From positions 62,001 through 126,000 of the forward strand of contig NZ_JARGCS010000009.1 in NCBI RefSeq assembly GCF_029193575.1: DNA of 64,000 nucleotides, written 5' to 3'. The position numbers and the translations under genes are program-made. This stretch comes from Pseudomonas entomophila (GTDB taxonomy: Bacteria > Pseudomonadota > Gammaproteobacteria > Pseudomonadales > Pseudomonadaceae). This document shows positions 43,314 through 52,192 of the stretch, piece after piece; position 1 is the first letter of the stretch; every line of letters begins with the position of its first letter. The notes beneath the pieces were generated by a model. That model had not been told where the DNA came from. It did not search any database and saw only the letters and a program-made list of their open reading frames with translations.

Positions 43314-44130
43314 CCTTTCCCGACCGACCTTGCCCGGTGCCCTGCCCGACAAGCGCCAGGTGGCCGCCTCGTTCTCTCGCGCTGCGGCCAGCTACGACAG
43401 CGTGGCGGCCTTGCAGCGTGCGGTGGGCGATGCCCTGCTCGGACAACTGCCGGCCAGCATGGCGCCTTCGCACTGGCTCGACCTGGGCAGCGGCACGGGC
43501 CACTTCAGTCGGGTCTTGGCCGAGCGCTTTGCCGGCGCGACCGGTGTGGCGGTGGATATCGCCGAGGGCATGCTCGGGCATGCATGCGCGCAGGGCGGTG
43601 CGCGTTATCACGTGGCCGGCGACGCTGAGCGCCTGCCGTTGCGCGATGCCTGTTTCGACTTGGTGTTCTCTAGCCTGGCGGTGCAGTGGTGCGGCCAGTT
43701 CGCCAGCGTGCTGGGCGAGGCCCGGCGCGTGCTGCGGCCGGGGGGCGTGCTGGCCTTCAGCAGCCTGTGCGTCGGTACCCTGGAGGAGCTGCGCGCCAGC
43801 TGGCAGGTGGTGGACGCGCTGGTGCACGTCAACCGCTTTCGCCGTTTCGAAGACTACCAGCGCCAGTGTGCTGCCAGTGGCCTCGAGGTGCTGGGCCTGG
43901 CGCGCCAACCCCATGTATTGCACTACCCCGACGTGCGTAGCCTGACCCACGAGCTCAAGGCCCTCGGCGCGCACAACCTCAACCCGGGGCGCCCTTCGGG
44001 GTTGACCGGCCGGGCACGGATGCAGGGGCTGCTGCAGGCCTATGAACGGTTCCGCCAGCCGCAGGGGCTGCCGGCGACCTACCAGGTGGTCTATGGTGTG
44101 CTGCGCAAGCCGCTGGATGAGGAGGCGTGA
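43306..44130 (+). CDS. bioC: Malonyl-ACP O-methyltransferase BioC
   Basis: The 274-residue SAM-dependent methyltransferase masks malonyl-ACP so that it can enter fatty-acid synthesis as a biotin precursor. It shows the N-terminal FSRAAASYD region typical of BioC, SAM motif [12 protein letters not shown], motif II around [10 protein letters not shown] and [11 protein letters not shown]. The ATG at 43306 inside the bioH end is chosen since the leader MTDLSRP fits the family; an ATG four codons earlier (43294) is possible. bioD begins one base after its stop. Confidence 0.95.
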   Translation: MTDLSRPTLPGALPDKRQVAASFSRAAASYDSVAALQRAVGDALLGQLPASMAPSHWLDLGSGTGHFSRVLAERFAGATGVAVDIAEGMLGHACAQGGARYHVAGDAERLPLRDACFDLVFSSLAVQWCGQFASVLGEARRVLRPGGVLAFSSLCVGTLEELRASWQVVDALVHVNRFRRFEDYQRQCAASGLEVLGLARQPHVLHYPDVRSLTHELKALGAHNLNPGRPSGLTGRARMQGLLQAYERFRQPQGLPATYQVVYGVLRKPLDEEA

Positions 44131-44131
44131 G

Positions 44132-44812
44132 ATGAGCCAGGCCTATTTCATCGCCGGCACCGACACCGATGTCGGCAAGACCACCATCGCCGCCGGTTTG
44201 CTGCATGCCGCTCGTTCGCAGGGCCTGAGCACCCTCGGCGCCAAACCGGTGGCGTCCGGTTGCACGGTCACGGCCAAGGGCCTGCGCAACAGCGATGCGC
44301 TGGCGTTGATCGACGAAAGCACGCTGAAGCTGCCCTATGAGCAGGTCAACCCGTTCGCCTTCGAACCGGCCATCGCCCCGCACCTGGCGGCGCGCGAGGC
44401 CGGTGTGGCACTGAGTGTGCCGACCTTGCTGGCGGCCATGCGCCAGGTGCTGGCCCAAGGTGCGGATTTCACCCTGGTCGAGGGCGCTGGTGGCTGGCGC
44501 GTGCCGCTGTCGGGCCACGCCAACCTGTCGGACCTGGCCATGGCCCTGAAGCTGCCGGTGATCCTGGTGGTCGGGGTGCGGCTGGGTTGCATCAACCATG
44601 CGTTGCTCAGTGCCGAGGCGATCGCGCGTGATGGCCTGCAACTGGCGGGCTGGGTGGCGAACATCGTCGACCCGCGCACCTCCAGGCTGGAGGAGAACCT
44701 CGCCAGCCTGGCCGAGCGGCTGCCGGCGCCGTGCCTGGGACGGGTACCGAAGCTCAAGCAGGCCACTGCCGATGCCGTGGCGGCGCATTTGCAACTGGAC
44801 CTGCTGGACTGA
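44132..44812 (+). CDS. bioD: Dethiobiotin synthetase
   Basis: The 226-residue ATP-dependent enzyme closes the ureido ring of dethiobiotin. The P-loop GTDTDVGKTT lies at residues 9-18 and is followed by KPVASGC and, later, VEGAGGWRVPL. It is the last biotin gene of the operon. No bioA is present in the window, which is normal for Pseudomonas, where bioA lies elsewhere. Confidence 0.97.
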   Translation: MSQAYFIAGTDTDVGKTTIAAGLLHAARSQGLSTLGAKPVASGCTVTAKGLRNSDALALIDESTLKLPYEQVNPFAFEPAIAPHLAAREAGVALSVPTLLAAMRQVLAQGADFTLVEGAGGWRVPLSGHANLSDLAMALKLPVILVVGVRLGCINHALLSAEAIARDGLQLAGWVANIVDPRTSRLEENLASLAERLPAPCLGRVPKLKQATADAVAAHLQLDLLD

Positions 44813-44947
44813 CACGGTTCCCTGTAGGGGCGGGATTCAGCGCTCTCTATTGGCTGGCACTAGGCTATTAGGGATTTAAACGGGCCTTTTCGCCTCGGGG
44901 CTGCTTTAATGGAGCGTGTTCGTCTTTCGCTTTCTTGGAGTTCCGAA

Positions 44948-45244
44948 ATGGAAATCACCGGTAGCTCTGCCTTCTATGCGGGCCTCGGCGCCATCCAGGC
45001 CGGGCAGAACCGCGTCGACCAGGCCGCCAGCCAGATCGCCAGCAACAGCGTCGAACGCTCGGCCACCAGCCAGTCCAGCGACTTCCAGGCTGAACGCCTG
45101 CGCGCGGTCGATCGCAGCCAGCAGATGGACCTGGCCACCAGCACCGTCGAGTTGGCGCTGGGCAAGCATCAGCTCGAGCTTGGCGTGAAAGTCGCCAAGG
45201 CCTCCGACGAGATGCTCGGCCGCTTCATCGACACCTACGCCTAA
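44948..45244 (+). CDS. Small protein resembling the terminal helices of flagellar rod/hook proteins
   Basis: The 98-residue protein starts at ATG 44948 behind TTGGAG. Its N-terminus (GSSAFYAGLGAIQAGQNRVDQAASQIASNS) resembles the first helix of FlgG/FlgC-type axial proteins, and its C-terminus (VKVAKASDEMLGRFIDTYA) resembles their last helix with the conserved A-D/S-E-M-L pattern. The long middle domain of those proteins is absent; a Gln/Ser-rich link takes its place. No flagellar gene lies near. It follows the bio operon after 135 bp and precedes the acyl-CoA dehydrogenase gene. The similarity is my reading by eye, and its function is unknown. Confidence 0.75.
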   Translation: MEITGSSAFYAGLGAIQAGQNRVDQAASQIASNSVERSATSQSSDFQAERLRAVDRSQQMDLATSTVELALGKHQLELGVKVAKASDEMLGRFIDTYA

Positions 45245-45314
45245 CCCCCGACAGCTCACTCGCCTGTAGGCGCGTGCTCGTAAGCGATTGCGTCGTCTGT
45301 AGCATCTGACAGAA

Positions 45315-45343
45315 CGTAGTCGCGGGGCGAGCCCGTTCCTACA
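45315..45343. repeat. REP element
   Basis: TAGTCGCGGGGCGAGCCCGT and TCCTACAGG form one REP copy in the 278-bp gap before the first acyl-CoA dehydrogenase gene. Confidence 0.75.
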
Positions 45344-45408
45344 GGGTTTTCGTACCTGCGTGGCGCATATGGCCTGTTTCGAGGCGTAAATGACACCATG
45401 GTCTGTTC

Positions 45409-45437
45409 TTGACATTGCCCGGAGCTAAACGTAAGTT
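45409..45437 (+). promoter_or_regulatory. Promoter candidate of the first acyl-CoA dehydrogenase gene
   Basis: A perfect -35 TTGACA (45409-45414) and a weak -10 TAAGTT (45432-45437) are 17 bases apart. A PsrA-type operator starts two bases after the -10. Confidence 0.6.
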
Positions 45438-45438
45438 T

Positions 45439-45452
45439 CAAACACTTGTTTG
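45439..45452. promoter_or_regulatory. PsrA-type operator
   Basis: CAAAC-ACTT-GTTTG fits the Pseudomonas PsrA consensus (G/C)AAAC-N2-4-GTTT(G/C). It lies over the probable transcription start, so bound PsrA would repress, with relief by long-chain fatty acyl ligands. Confidence 0.75.
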
Positions 45453-45522
45453 ACCGAAAGCCACCAAGAGCTGGTCGGTATTCGCGGTCTCCCCACCGAA
45501 CTCATCACAGAGGTTCATCGCC

Positions 45523-47328
45523 ATGCCTGATTACAAAGCCCCCTTGCGTGATATTCGCTTCGTCCGCGACGAGCTGCTCGGCTACGAAGCGCACTATCAG
45601 AGCCTGCCGGGTTGCCAGGACGCCACGCCCGACATGGTCGACGCGATCCTCGAGGAAGGCGCGAAGTTCTGTGAGCAGGTGCTGGCCCCACTGAACCGCG
45701 TGGGCGACCAGGAAGGCTGCACCTGGAGCGAGTCGGGCGTGAAGACCCCGACCGGCTTCAAGGAAGCCTACCAGCAGTTCGTCGAAGGTGGCTGGCCGAG
45801 CCTGGCCCATGACGTCGACCACGGCGGCCAGGGCCTGCCGGAGTCGCTGGGCCTGGCGATCAGCGAAATGGTCGGTGAGTCGAACTGGTCCTGGGGCATG
45901 TACCCGGGCCTGTCCCACGGTGCGATGAACACCATCTCCGAGCACGGCACCCCCGAGCAGCAGGAGGCCTACCTGACCAAGCTGGTCACTGGCGAGTGGA
46001 CCGGCACCATGTGCCTGACCGAACCGCACTGCGGCACCGACCTGGGCATGTTGCGCACCAAGGCCGAGCCGCAGGCCGACGGTTCCTACAAGGTTTCCGG
46101 CACCAAGATCTTCATCTCCGCTGGCGAGCACGACATGGCCGACAACATCGTCCATATCGTCCTGGCCCGCCTGCCCGACGCCCCGGCGGGCACCAAGGGC
46201 ATTTCCCTGTTCATCGTGCCGAAGTTCCTGCCCAACGCCGACGGCGGCGCGGGCGAGCGCAACGCTGTGAGCTGTGGCTCCATCGAGCACAAGATGGGCA
46301 TCCACGGCAACGCCACCTGCGTGATGAACTTCGACGGTGCCACCGGCTACCTGATCGGCCCCGCCAACAAGGGCCTGAACTGCATGTTCACCTTCATGAA
46401 CACCGCTCGCCTGGGCACCGCGCTGCAAGGCCTGGCCCACGCCGAGGTGGCGTTCCAGGGTGGCCTGAAGTATGCCCGCGAGCGTCTGCAGATGCGTTCG
46501 CTGACCGGCCCGAAAGCCCCGGAAAAAGCCGCTGACCCGATCATCGTCCACCCCGACGTGCGGCGCATGCTGCTGACCATGAAAGCCTTCGCCGAGGGCA
46601 ACCGCGCCATGGTCTACTTCACCGCCAAGCAGGTGGACATCGTCAAGTACAGCCAGGACGAGGAAGAGCGCAAGAAGGCCGATGCGCTGCTGGCCTTCAT
46701 GACCCCGATCGCCAAGGCGTTCATGACCGAAGTCGGTTTCGAAGCCGCCAACCACGGCGTGCAGATCTACGGTGGCCACGGCTTCATCGCCGAGTGGGGC
46801 ATGGAGCAGAACGTGCGCGACAGCCGTATCTCCATGCTGTACGAGGGCACCACTGGCATCCAGGCCCTCGACCTGCTGGGCCGCAAGGTGCTGATGACCC
46901 AGGGCGAAGCGCTCAAGGGCTTCACCAAGATCGTCCACAAGTTCTGCCAGGCCCAGGAAGGCAACGAGGCGGTCAAGGAGTTCGTCACCCCGCTGGCCGC
47001 GATCAACAAGGAGTGGGGCGAGCTGACCATGAAGATCGGCATGGCCGCGATGAAGGACCGCGAGGAAGTCGGTGCCGCTTCGGTGGACTACCTGATGTAC
47101 TCCGGCTACGCCTGCCTGGCCTACTTCTGGGCCGACATCGCCCGCCTGGCTGCCGAGAAACTGGCCGCCGGCACCAGTGAAGAGGCGTTCTACACCGCCA
47201 AGCTGCAGACTGCGCGTTTCTACTTCCAGCGCATCCTGCCGCGTACCCGTACCCACGTGGCGGCGATCCTGTCGGGTGCCGACAACCTGATGGCGATGAA
47301 GGAAGAAGACTTCGGTCTGTCGATCTAA
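45523..47328 (+). CDS. Acyl-CoA dehydrogenase, long FadE-like type (first paralogue)
   Basis: The 601-residue FAD enzyme oxidises acyl-CoA to enoyl-CoA. The N-terminus [16 protein letters not shown] leader, [36 protein letters not shown] (acyl-CoA dehydrogenase signature 1), [17 protein letters not shown], and [18 protein letters not shown] near the catalytic Glu are present, and the C-terminal extension (about 460-601) is that of the large ACAD subgroup. A P. putida protein from this locus has been described, as I recall, as a phenylacyl-CoA dehydrogenase, so aromatic acyl chains are a likely substrate. GAGG precedes the ATG. Control by a PsrA-like site is expected. A strong terminator follows. 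Confidence 0.93.
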   Translation: MPDYKAPLRDIRFVRDELLGYEAHYQSLPGCQDATPDMVDAILEEGAKFCEQVLAPLNRVGDQEGCTWSESGVKTPTGFKEAYQQFVEGGWPSLAHDVDHGGQGLPESLGLAISEMVGESNWSWGMYPGLSHGAMNTISEHGTPEQQEAYLTKLVTGEWTGTMCLTEPHCGTDLGMLRTKAEPQADGSYKVSGTKIFISAGEHDMADNIVHIVLARLPDAPAGTKGISLFIVPKFLPNADGGAGERNAVSCGSIEHKMGIHGNATCVMNFDGATGYLIGPANKGLNCMFTFMNTARLGTALQGLAHAEVAFQGGLKYARERLQMRSLTGPKAPEKAADPIIVHPDVRRMLLTMKAFAEGNRAMVYFTAKQVDIVKYSQDEEERKKADALLAFMTPIAKAFMTEVGFEAANHGVQIYGGHGFIAEWGMEQNVRDSRISMLYEGTTGIQALDLLGRKVLMTQGEALKGFTKIVHKFCQAQEGNEAVKEFVTPLAAINKEWGELTMKIGMAAMKDREEVGAASVDYLMYSGYACLAYFWADIARLAAEKLAAGTSEEAFYTAKLQTARFYFQRILPRTRTHVAAILSGADNLMAMKEEDFGLSI

Positions 47329-47344
47329 GCCCTGCAGCTGTACG

Positions 47345-47379
47345 AAAAACCGCCTGCCTTAACCGGCCGGCGGTTTTTT
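47345..47379 (+). terminator. Rho-independent terminator after the first acyl-CoA dehydrogenase
   Basis: AAAACCGCC pairs with GGCGGTTTT, and the stem is followed by TTC; the loop region holds a further GCC/GGC pair. It begins 17 bp after the stop codon. Confidence 0.9.
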
Positions 47380-47394
47380 CTTGCCTGTACCGGC

Positions 47395-47420
47395 CTCATC
47401 GCGGGGCCGGCGGGGTGTGC
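47395..47420. repeat. Partial REP element
   Basis: CCTCATCGCGGGGCCGGCGGGG is a truncated, diverged REP core between the terminator and the GGDEF gene. Confidence 0.5.
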
Positions 47421-47502
47421 CTGTGAGTGCAACTGTCTTATCCGGTAACGAGAAAACTCCTACGACGCGCGATCCGTATTCATCTATTCATGTGCGCTGC
47501 CG

Positions 47503-48837
47503 ATGAACTATGGGCACAATGCCATTATCGATCTGCCGGGTCGGAGATTACCCTTGTTTCGTTTATCCGCGGTACGCGCGAGCCACTTCCTGCCTTCACT
47601 GCTGTTATTGGTGTCGGGGCTCGCGGCGGCGTACGTCAGGGACCTCAGCGTCTTCTTCACGTCCCTGTTCAACGTCTTGCCTACCTTGGTGCTGCTGCTC
47701 GGCGGTGCCTACTGCGCGGTCTACCGTCGCCAGCGCGAGCTGTTCCTGATGGTCACGGTGTACATCGCCTACTTCCTGCTCGATACCCAGACCGACTACT
47801 ACCGCGACAACGGTCACGTGCGCGAGGACGCGGCCGTAGTCTTCCACTTGGTGTGCCTGCTGCTGCCCGCGCTTTACGGGTTGTTCGGCGCCTGGCAGGA
47901 GCGCACCCACCTGGCCCAGGACATGCTCGCCCGCTTCGCCGTGCTGTTCGCCGTCGGCAGCGTGGCGCTGGCGCTGGAGCAGAGTTTCCCGCAGGCGCTG
48001 CTGGCCTGGCTGGCAGAGATCCGCTGGCCGGCGTTGCACGGCCAGTGGATGGCCTTGATCCAGATGGTCTACCCGCTGTTCCTGGTGGTGTTCGTCCTGC
48101 TGGTGGTGCAGTACCTGCGTGAACCCAGGCCCCTGCATGCGGCGCAGGTCATCGGGCTGCTGGGTATCTTCTGGATGTTGCCGCAGACCTTCATCCTGCC
48201 CTTCACCCTGAACATCATGTGCAGCCAGGTGATGATGATGATCGCCGCCGCGGTTTCCCACGAGGCCTACCAGATGGCCTTCCGCGACGAGCTGACCGGC
48301 CTGCCCGGGCGCCGTGCGCTGAATGAGCGCATGCAGCGCCTGGGGCGCAACTACGTAATCGCCATGACCGACGTGGACCACTTCAAGAAATTCAACGACA
48401 CCCATGGCCACGACGTCGGTGACCAGGTGCTGCGCCTGGTCGCCAGCCGCCTGTCGAAAGTCACCGGTGGCGGCCGCGCCTACCGCTACGGCGGCGAGGA
48501 GTTTGCCCTGGTGTTCGCTGGCAAGACCGCCGAGGAATGCCTGCCGCACCTGGAGGCAGTGCGCGAGATGATCGCCAACTACGCGATTCAACTGCGTGAC
48601 CAGCACAACCGGCCCCAGGACGATTCGGCGGGACGCCAGCGCCGCGCCGGGTCCGCAGGCAACACGGTATCGGTGACCATCAGTATCGGCGTCGCCGAGC
48701 GCCTGGCTGAGCACCGTAACCCCGATGAGGTGCTCAAGTCCGCCGACCAGGCGCTGTATAGCGCCAAGGGCGCGGGGCGCAACTGCGTCATGGTCTCGGG
48801 CCAGCAATCGCGGCGCGGCGCCATTCGCACTGCGTGA
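47503..48837 (+). CDS. Membrane-bound diguanylate cyclase (GGDEF)
   Basis: The 444-residue protein has an N-terminal membrane part with about six or seven hydrophobic helices (roughly residues 28-255) and a C-terminal GGDEF domain. The active-site signature is GGEEF (residues 330-334) after MTDVDHFKKFNDTHGHDVGD, so c-di-GMP synthesis is likely. The product-inhibition site (RxxD, five residues before the signature) is not present: the aligned residues are TGGG. A 25-residue insert rich in Arg/Gln/Ser (QDDSAGRQRRAG) sits between the last beta strands. The start is uncertain; the ATG at 47503 and a TTG at 47554 are both possible. It lies between two acyl-CoA dehydrogenase genes. Confidence 0.9.
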   Translation: MNYGHNAIIDLPGRRLPLFRLSAVRASHFLPSLLLLVSGLAAAYVRDLSVFFTSLFNVLPTLVLLLGGAYCAVYRRQRELFLMVTVYIAYFLLDTQTDYYRDNGHVREDAAVVFHLVCLLLPALYGLFGAWQERTHLAQDMLARFAVLFAVGSVALALEQSFPQALLAWLAEIRWPALHGQWMALIQMVYPLFLVVFVLLVVQYLREPRPLHAAQVIGLLGIFWMLPQTFILPFTLNIMCSQVMMMIAAAVSHEAYQMAFRDELTGLPGRRALNERMQRLGRNYVIAMTDVDHFKKFNDTHGHDVGDQVLRLVASRLSKVTGGGRAYRYGGEEFALVFAGKTAEECLPHLEAVREMIANYAIQLRDQHNRPQDDSAGRQRRAGSAGNTVSVTISIGVAERLAEHRNPDEVLKSADQALYSAKGAGRNCVMVSGQQSRRGAIRTA

Positions 48838-48957
48838 CTGAAATGAACTATACGGTCGCGTGATGACCCTATGTCTCGCAAAAGTTGTTCGGTTACACTG
48901 CAGGCAACCCAGAGTGCGGTCCGCAGACCGCCCCGACCCTGCTAGCGAGAGGTTGTC

Positions 48958-50736
48958 ATGGCCGACTATAAAGCGCCGCTGCGCGATATGCGCTTCGTAC
49001 TCAATGAAGTCTTCAAGGTCGCCGACCTGTGGGCGCAACTGCCCGGGCTGGCCGAGGCGGTCGACGCGGACACTGCCCTCGCCGTGCTGGAAGAGGCGGG
49101 CAAGGTCACCGGCAAGAGCATCGCGCCACTGAGCCGTGCCGCCGACGAGGAAGGCTGCCAGTGGGACAACGGCAACGTCCGCACCCCGGCAGGCTTCATC
49201 GAGGCCTACAAGACCTACGCTGAAGGTGGCTGGGTCGGCGTTGGCGGCGACCCGCTGTTCGGCGGCATGGGCATGCCCAAGGCGATCTCGGCCCAGGTCG
49301 AGGAGATGGTCAACGCATCCAGCCTGTCGTTCGGCCTGTACCCGATGCTCACGGCCGGGGCCTGCCTATCGATCAACGCCCACGCCAGCGAAGCGCTGAA
49401 GGAAAAGTACCTGCCGAACATGTACGCCGGCGTGTGGGCCGGCTCCATGTGCCTGACCGAGCCCCATGCCGGCACCGACCTGGGTATCATCCGCACCAAG
49501 GCCGAGCCGCAGGCTGACGGTTCCTACAAGGTTTCCGGCACCAAGATCTTCATCACCGGCGGTGAGCACGACCTCACCGAGAACATCATCCACCTGGTAT
49601 TGGCCAAGCTGCCGGACGCCCCGGCGGGGCCCAAGGGCATCTCGCTGTTCCTGGTGCCGAAGTTCCTGGTCAATGAAGACGGCAGCCTCGGCGCGCGCAA
49701 CCCGGCGACCTGCGGCTCGATCGAGCACAAGATGGGCATCCAGGCCTCGGCCACCTGTGTGATGAACTTCGACGAGGCGGTCGGTTATATCGTCGGCGAG
49801 CCCAACAAGGGCCTGGCGGCGATGTTCACCATGATGAACTACGAACGCCTGGGCGTCGGCATCCAGGGCCTGGCGTCGGCCGAGCGCTCCTACCAGAACG
49901 CCGTCGAATATGCCCGCGACCGCCTGCAGAGCCGCGCGCCGACCGGCCCGCAGGCCAAGGACAAGGTCGCCGACCCGATCATCGTCCACCCCGACGTGCG
50001 CCGCATGCTGCTGACCATGAAGGCGTTGATCGAAGGCGGCCGTGCCTTCTCCACCTATGTCGCGATGCAACTCGACAGCGCCAAGTACAGCGAAGACGCC
50101 GCCACGCGCACGCGCAGCGAAGAGTTGGTGGCGCTGCTGACGCCGGTGGCCAAGGCGTTCCTCACCGACCTGGGCCTGGAGTGCGCGGTGCATGGCCAGC
50201 AGGTGTTCGGCGGCCATGGTTACATCCGCGAGTGGGGCCAGGAACAGTTGGTGCGGGACGTGCGCATTACCCAGATCTACGAAGGCACCAACGGCATCCA
50301 GGCGCTGGACCTGATGGGTCGCAAGGTGGTGGCCAGCGGTGGCGCCTACTACCGGTTGTTCTCCGACGAGATCCGCCAGTTCATTGCCAGTGCCGACGCG
50401 GGCCTGGGGGAGTTCACCGCACCCTTGGCGGGCGCGCTGGACCAGCTCGACGGGCTGACCGAATGGGTCCTGGAGCAGGCCAAGGGCAACCCCAACGAGA
50501 TTGGCGCGGCGTCGGTGGAGTACCTGCATGCCTTCGGCTACGTGGCCTATGCCTACATGTGGGCGCTGATGGCCCGCACCGCGCAGGCGGGCGAGGGGGA
50601 CGAGGCGTTCTATGGGGCGAAACTGGGCACGGCGCGGTTCTATTTCGCCCGGCTGCTGCCGCGGGTGCAGTCGTTGGTGGCGTCGGTGAAGGCGGGCAGC
50701 GAGTCGCTGTACCTCCTGGACGCCGAGCAGTTCTGA
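48958..50736 (+). CDS. Acyl-CoA dehydrogenase, long FadE-like type (second paralogue)
   Basis: The 592-residue paralogue of the gene at 45523 shares its leader ([12 protein letters not shown]) and its FAD/substrate signatures ([69 protein letters not shown]). It therefore catalyses the same type of acyl-CoA oxidation, probably with another chain preference. GAGAGG precedes the ATG. No PsrA-type site was found upstream of this copy, so the two paralogues are probably controlled differently. No good terminator follows; a partial REP lies at 50751. Confidence 0.93.
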   Translation: MADYKAPLRDMRFVLNEVFKVADLWAQLPGLAEAVDADTALAVLEEAGKVTGKSIAPLSRAADEEGCQWDNGNVRTPAGFIEAYKTYAEGGWVGVGGDPLFGGMGMPKAISAQVEEMVNASSLSFGLYPMLTAGACLSINAHASEALKEKYLPNMYAGVWAGSMCLTEPHAGTDLGIIRTKAEPQADGSYKVSGTKIFITGGEHDLTENIIHLVLAKLPDAPAGPKGISLFLVPKFLVNEDGSLGARNPATCGSIEHKMGIQASATCVMNFDEAVGYIVGEPNKGLAAMFTMMNYERLGVGIQGLASAERSYQNAVEYARDRLQSRAPTGPQAKDKVADPIIVHPDVRRMLLTMKALIEGGRAFSTYVAMQLDSAKYSEDAATRTRSEELVALLTPVAKAFLTDLGLECAVHGQQVFGGHGYIREWGQEQLVRDVRITQIYEGTNGIQALDLMGRKVVASGGAYYRLFSDEIRQFIASADAGLGEFTAPLAGALDQLDGLTEWVLEQAKGNPNEIGAASVEYLHAFGYVAYAYMWALMARTAQAGEGDEAFYGAKLGTARFYFARLLPRVQSLVASVKAGSESLYLLDAEQF

Positions 50737-50750
50737 CCGATCGAGGTGAG

Positions 50751-50778
50751 CCATCGCGGGGCAAGCCCCCACAGGTAC
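50751..50778. repeat. Partial REP element
   Basis: GCCATCGCGGGGCAAGCCCC followed by CACAGG is a REP remnant after the second acyl-CoA dehydrogenase gene. Confidence 0.65.
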
Positions 50779-50859
50779 CCGTTGATTGTGCATGCAACGG
50801 AGTACCCGTGAGATGGGTCGGCCGTGGGTTAAAACGCAATGGCTGAAAAACCTTATCTT

Positions 50860-50877
50860 TGTAAGCTTTCTCTTACG
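50860..50877 (+). promoter_or_regulatory. GacA upstream activating site of rsmY
   Basis: TGTAAGCTTTCTCTTACG matches the GacA box TGTAAG-N6-CTTACA at all but the last base. It ends about 53 bp before the likely rsmY start, in the usual position. GacA-phosphate binding here switches on rsmY. Confidence 0.93.
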
Positions 50878-50930
50878 TGACGTGGTGACTTTTCGCCTCT
50901 TTCCAATAATTGGATCCACGGTTAATCTTT

Positions 50931-51060
50931 GTCACATGGACGTAGCGCAGGAAGCGCGAAGGACAGAACACGGACACGTAGGATTTCCCGCCAGGACGGT
51001 GGGGCGATAAGGATGTCAGGGAAACAGTCTAGGAAACCCCGCTTCGGCGGGGTTTTCTTC
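50931..51060 (+). ncRNA. rsmY: RsmY small regulatory RNA
   Basis: This is an untranslated RNA of about 125-130 nt that sequesters the translational repressors RsmA/RsmE. It carries nine GGA motifs between 50938 and 51034, including AGCGCAGGAAGCGC in a hairpin loop as in known RsmY RNAs, GAAGGACA, CACGGACAC, GCCAGGACGG, TAAGGATG and TCAGGGA. It ends in a perfect terminator with a UUCG loop, and the GacA box stands upstream. The 5' end is estimated from a TAATCT-type -10 near 50922. Position between an acyl-CoA dehydrogenase and a LysR gene agrees, as I recall, with rsmY in P. putida. Confidence 0.93.
51034..51057. terminator. Bidirectional terminator of rsmY and the LysR gene
   Basis: AAACCCCGC and GCGGGGTTT are perfect 9-bp arms around a TTCG tetraloop, with TTTTC on the plus side and TTTCC on the minus side. 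It serves rsmY on the plus strand and can serve the convergent LysR gene. Confidence 0.95.
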
Positions 51061-51072
51061 GTCCAGCGTTTT

Positions 51073-51981
51073 TCAGCCGCGCCCCTCCAGTGGCCGGGCG
51101 TCGCTTTCTTCTTCCAGCAGGGTCCGCAACAGCTCCACCGACGCTTGCTGACGTTGCGCATCGCGGAACACCAGGCCGACCTTCAGCGGTACCCGTGGCT
51201 CGCTCAATGGCTTCCACAACAGCGCCTGGTCATCCTCGGCGGCCTCCTTGGCGCGGCCTGGCAAGATGGTCGCCAGTGCGGTGTGCGCCAGGCTGTCGAG
51301 AATCCCCGCCATGTTGTTCATTTCCGCCTGCACCTGCGGTCTGCGCCCCAGGTTGGCCAACTGCGCCTGCCAGATCTGGCGGATCTGGAATTCTTCCCCG
51401 AGCATCAGCAGCGGTTGTTCGGCCGCTTGTCTGATCGACACCTTCTTGAAGTCCTTCAAGGGGTGGGTATTGGGGATGACAAGCTGCAGTTCATCTTCGT
51501 ACAGCAGCAAGCCATGCAACCCCGGTTGGCGGGGCGGCAGGTAGCTGATGCCGATATCCAGGTTGCCGTTGAGCAGGCGCCGTTCGATCTCCTGCCCCGA
51601 CAGTTCGTAGATCTGCACCACCAGGTGCGGCTGCGCCCGGCGCACCTTCTCCAGCAAGCGCGGCACCAGGCTTGGCCGCACGGTTTGCAGCACGCCGATG
51701 GCCAGGGTGCGCAGCGACTGGCCCTTGAAACCGCGCATGGCTTCGTGGGCGCGCTGCAAGCCGTCGAGCAACGGCAGGGCATGGTTGTACAGGGTATGGG
51801 CGGCGAGGGTCGGCAGCAGGCGCTTGTTGCTGCGCTCGAACAGGCTCAGGTCGAGGCTGTGCTCCAACTGGCGGATCTGCTGCGATAGCGCCGGCTGCGA
51901 CAGTGACAGGCGCTCGGCCGCGCGGCCCACGTGGCCCTCTTCATAGACCGCGACGAAATAACGCAGTTGGCGAAAATCCAT
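51073..51981 (-). CDS. LysR-family transcriptional regulator
   Basis: The 302-residue protein has an N-terminal winged helix-turn-helix (MDFRQLRYFVAVYEEGHVGRAAERLSLSQPALSQQIRQLE in part, residues 1-60), a linker helix, and a substrate-binding-like effector domain (about 90-295). It diverges from a class III aminotransferase gene across 211 bp, the usual layout for a LysR regulator and its target, so it probably controls that gene. Its ligand is unknown. It shares a terminator with rsmY. Confidence 0.9.
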   Translation of the reverse strand: MDFRQLRYFVAVYEEGHVGRAAERLSLSQPALSQQIRQLEHSLDLSLFERSNKRLLPTLAAHTLYNHALPLLDGLQRAHEAMRGFKGQSLRTLAIGVLQTVRPSLVPRLLEKVRRAQPHLVVQIYELSGQEIERRLLNGNLDIGISYLPPRQPGLHGLLLYEDELQLVIPNTHPLKDFKKVSIRQAAEQPLLMLGEEFQIRQIWQAQLANLGRRPQVQAEMNNMAGILDSLAHTALATILPGRAKEAAEDDQALLWKPLSEPRVPLKVGLVFRDAQRQQASVELLRTLLEEESDARPLEGRG

Positions 51982-52070
51982 AAGTTCTTCTTATCGAAAA
52001 TGCTGAAAAAACGAAATGGCCGCGCACCGCCGGCAGGCCTAGTCTATCGGCGTATTCCGTAGGCCTGAAG

Positions 52071-52083
52071 CATTCCTGGAATG
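52071..52083. promoter_or_regulatory. Short dyad between the LysR gene and the aminotransferase gene
   Basis: CATTCC-T-GGAATG has perfect 6-bp arms around one base and lies about 110 bp before the aminotransferase start. LysR proteins often bind T-N11-A dyads; this may be the site. Confidence 0.45.
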
Positions 52084-52192
52084 GATTTCACCCCCGGCCA
52101 CGAAACACTTTTGATAGGCAAGGCAAACGATCGACCGCCGGCACAGACCGGGGCGCCTTGACCACCGCCTGACGTGATTGCCTGGAGCCCCG

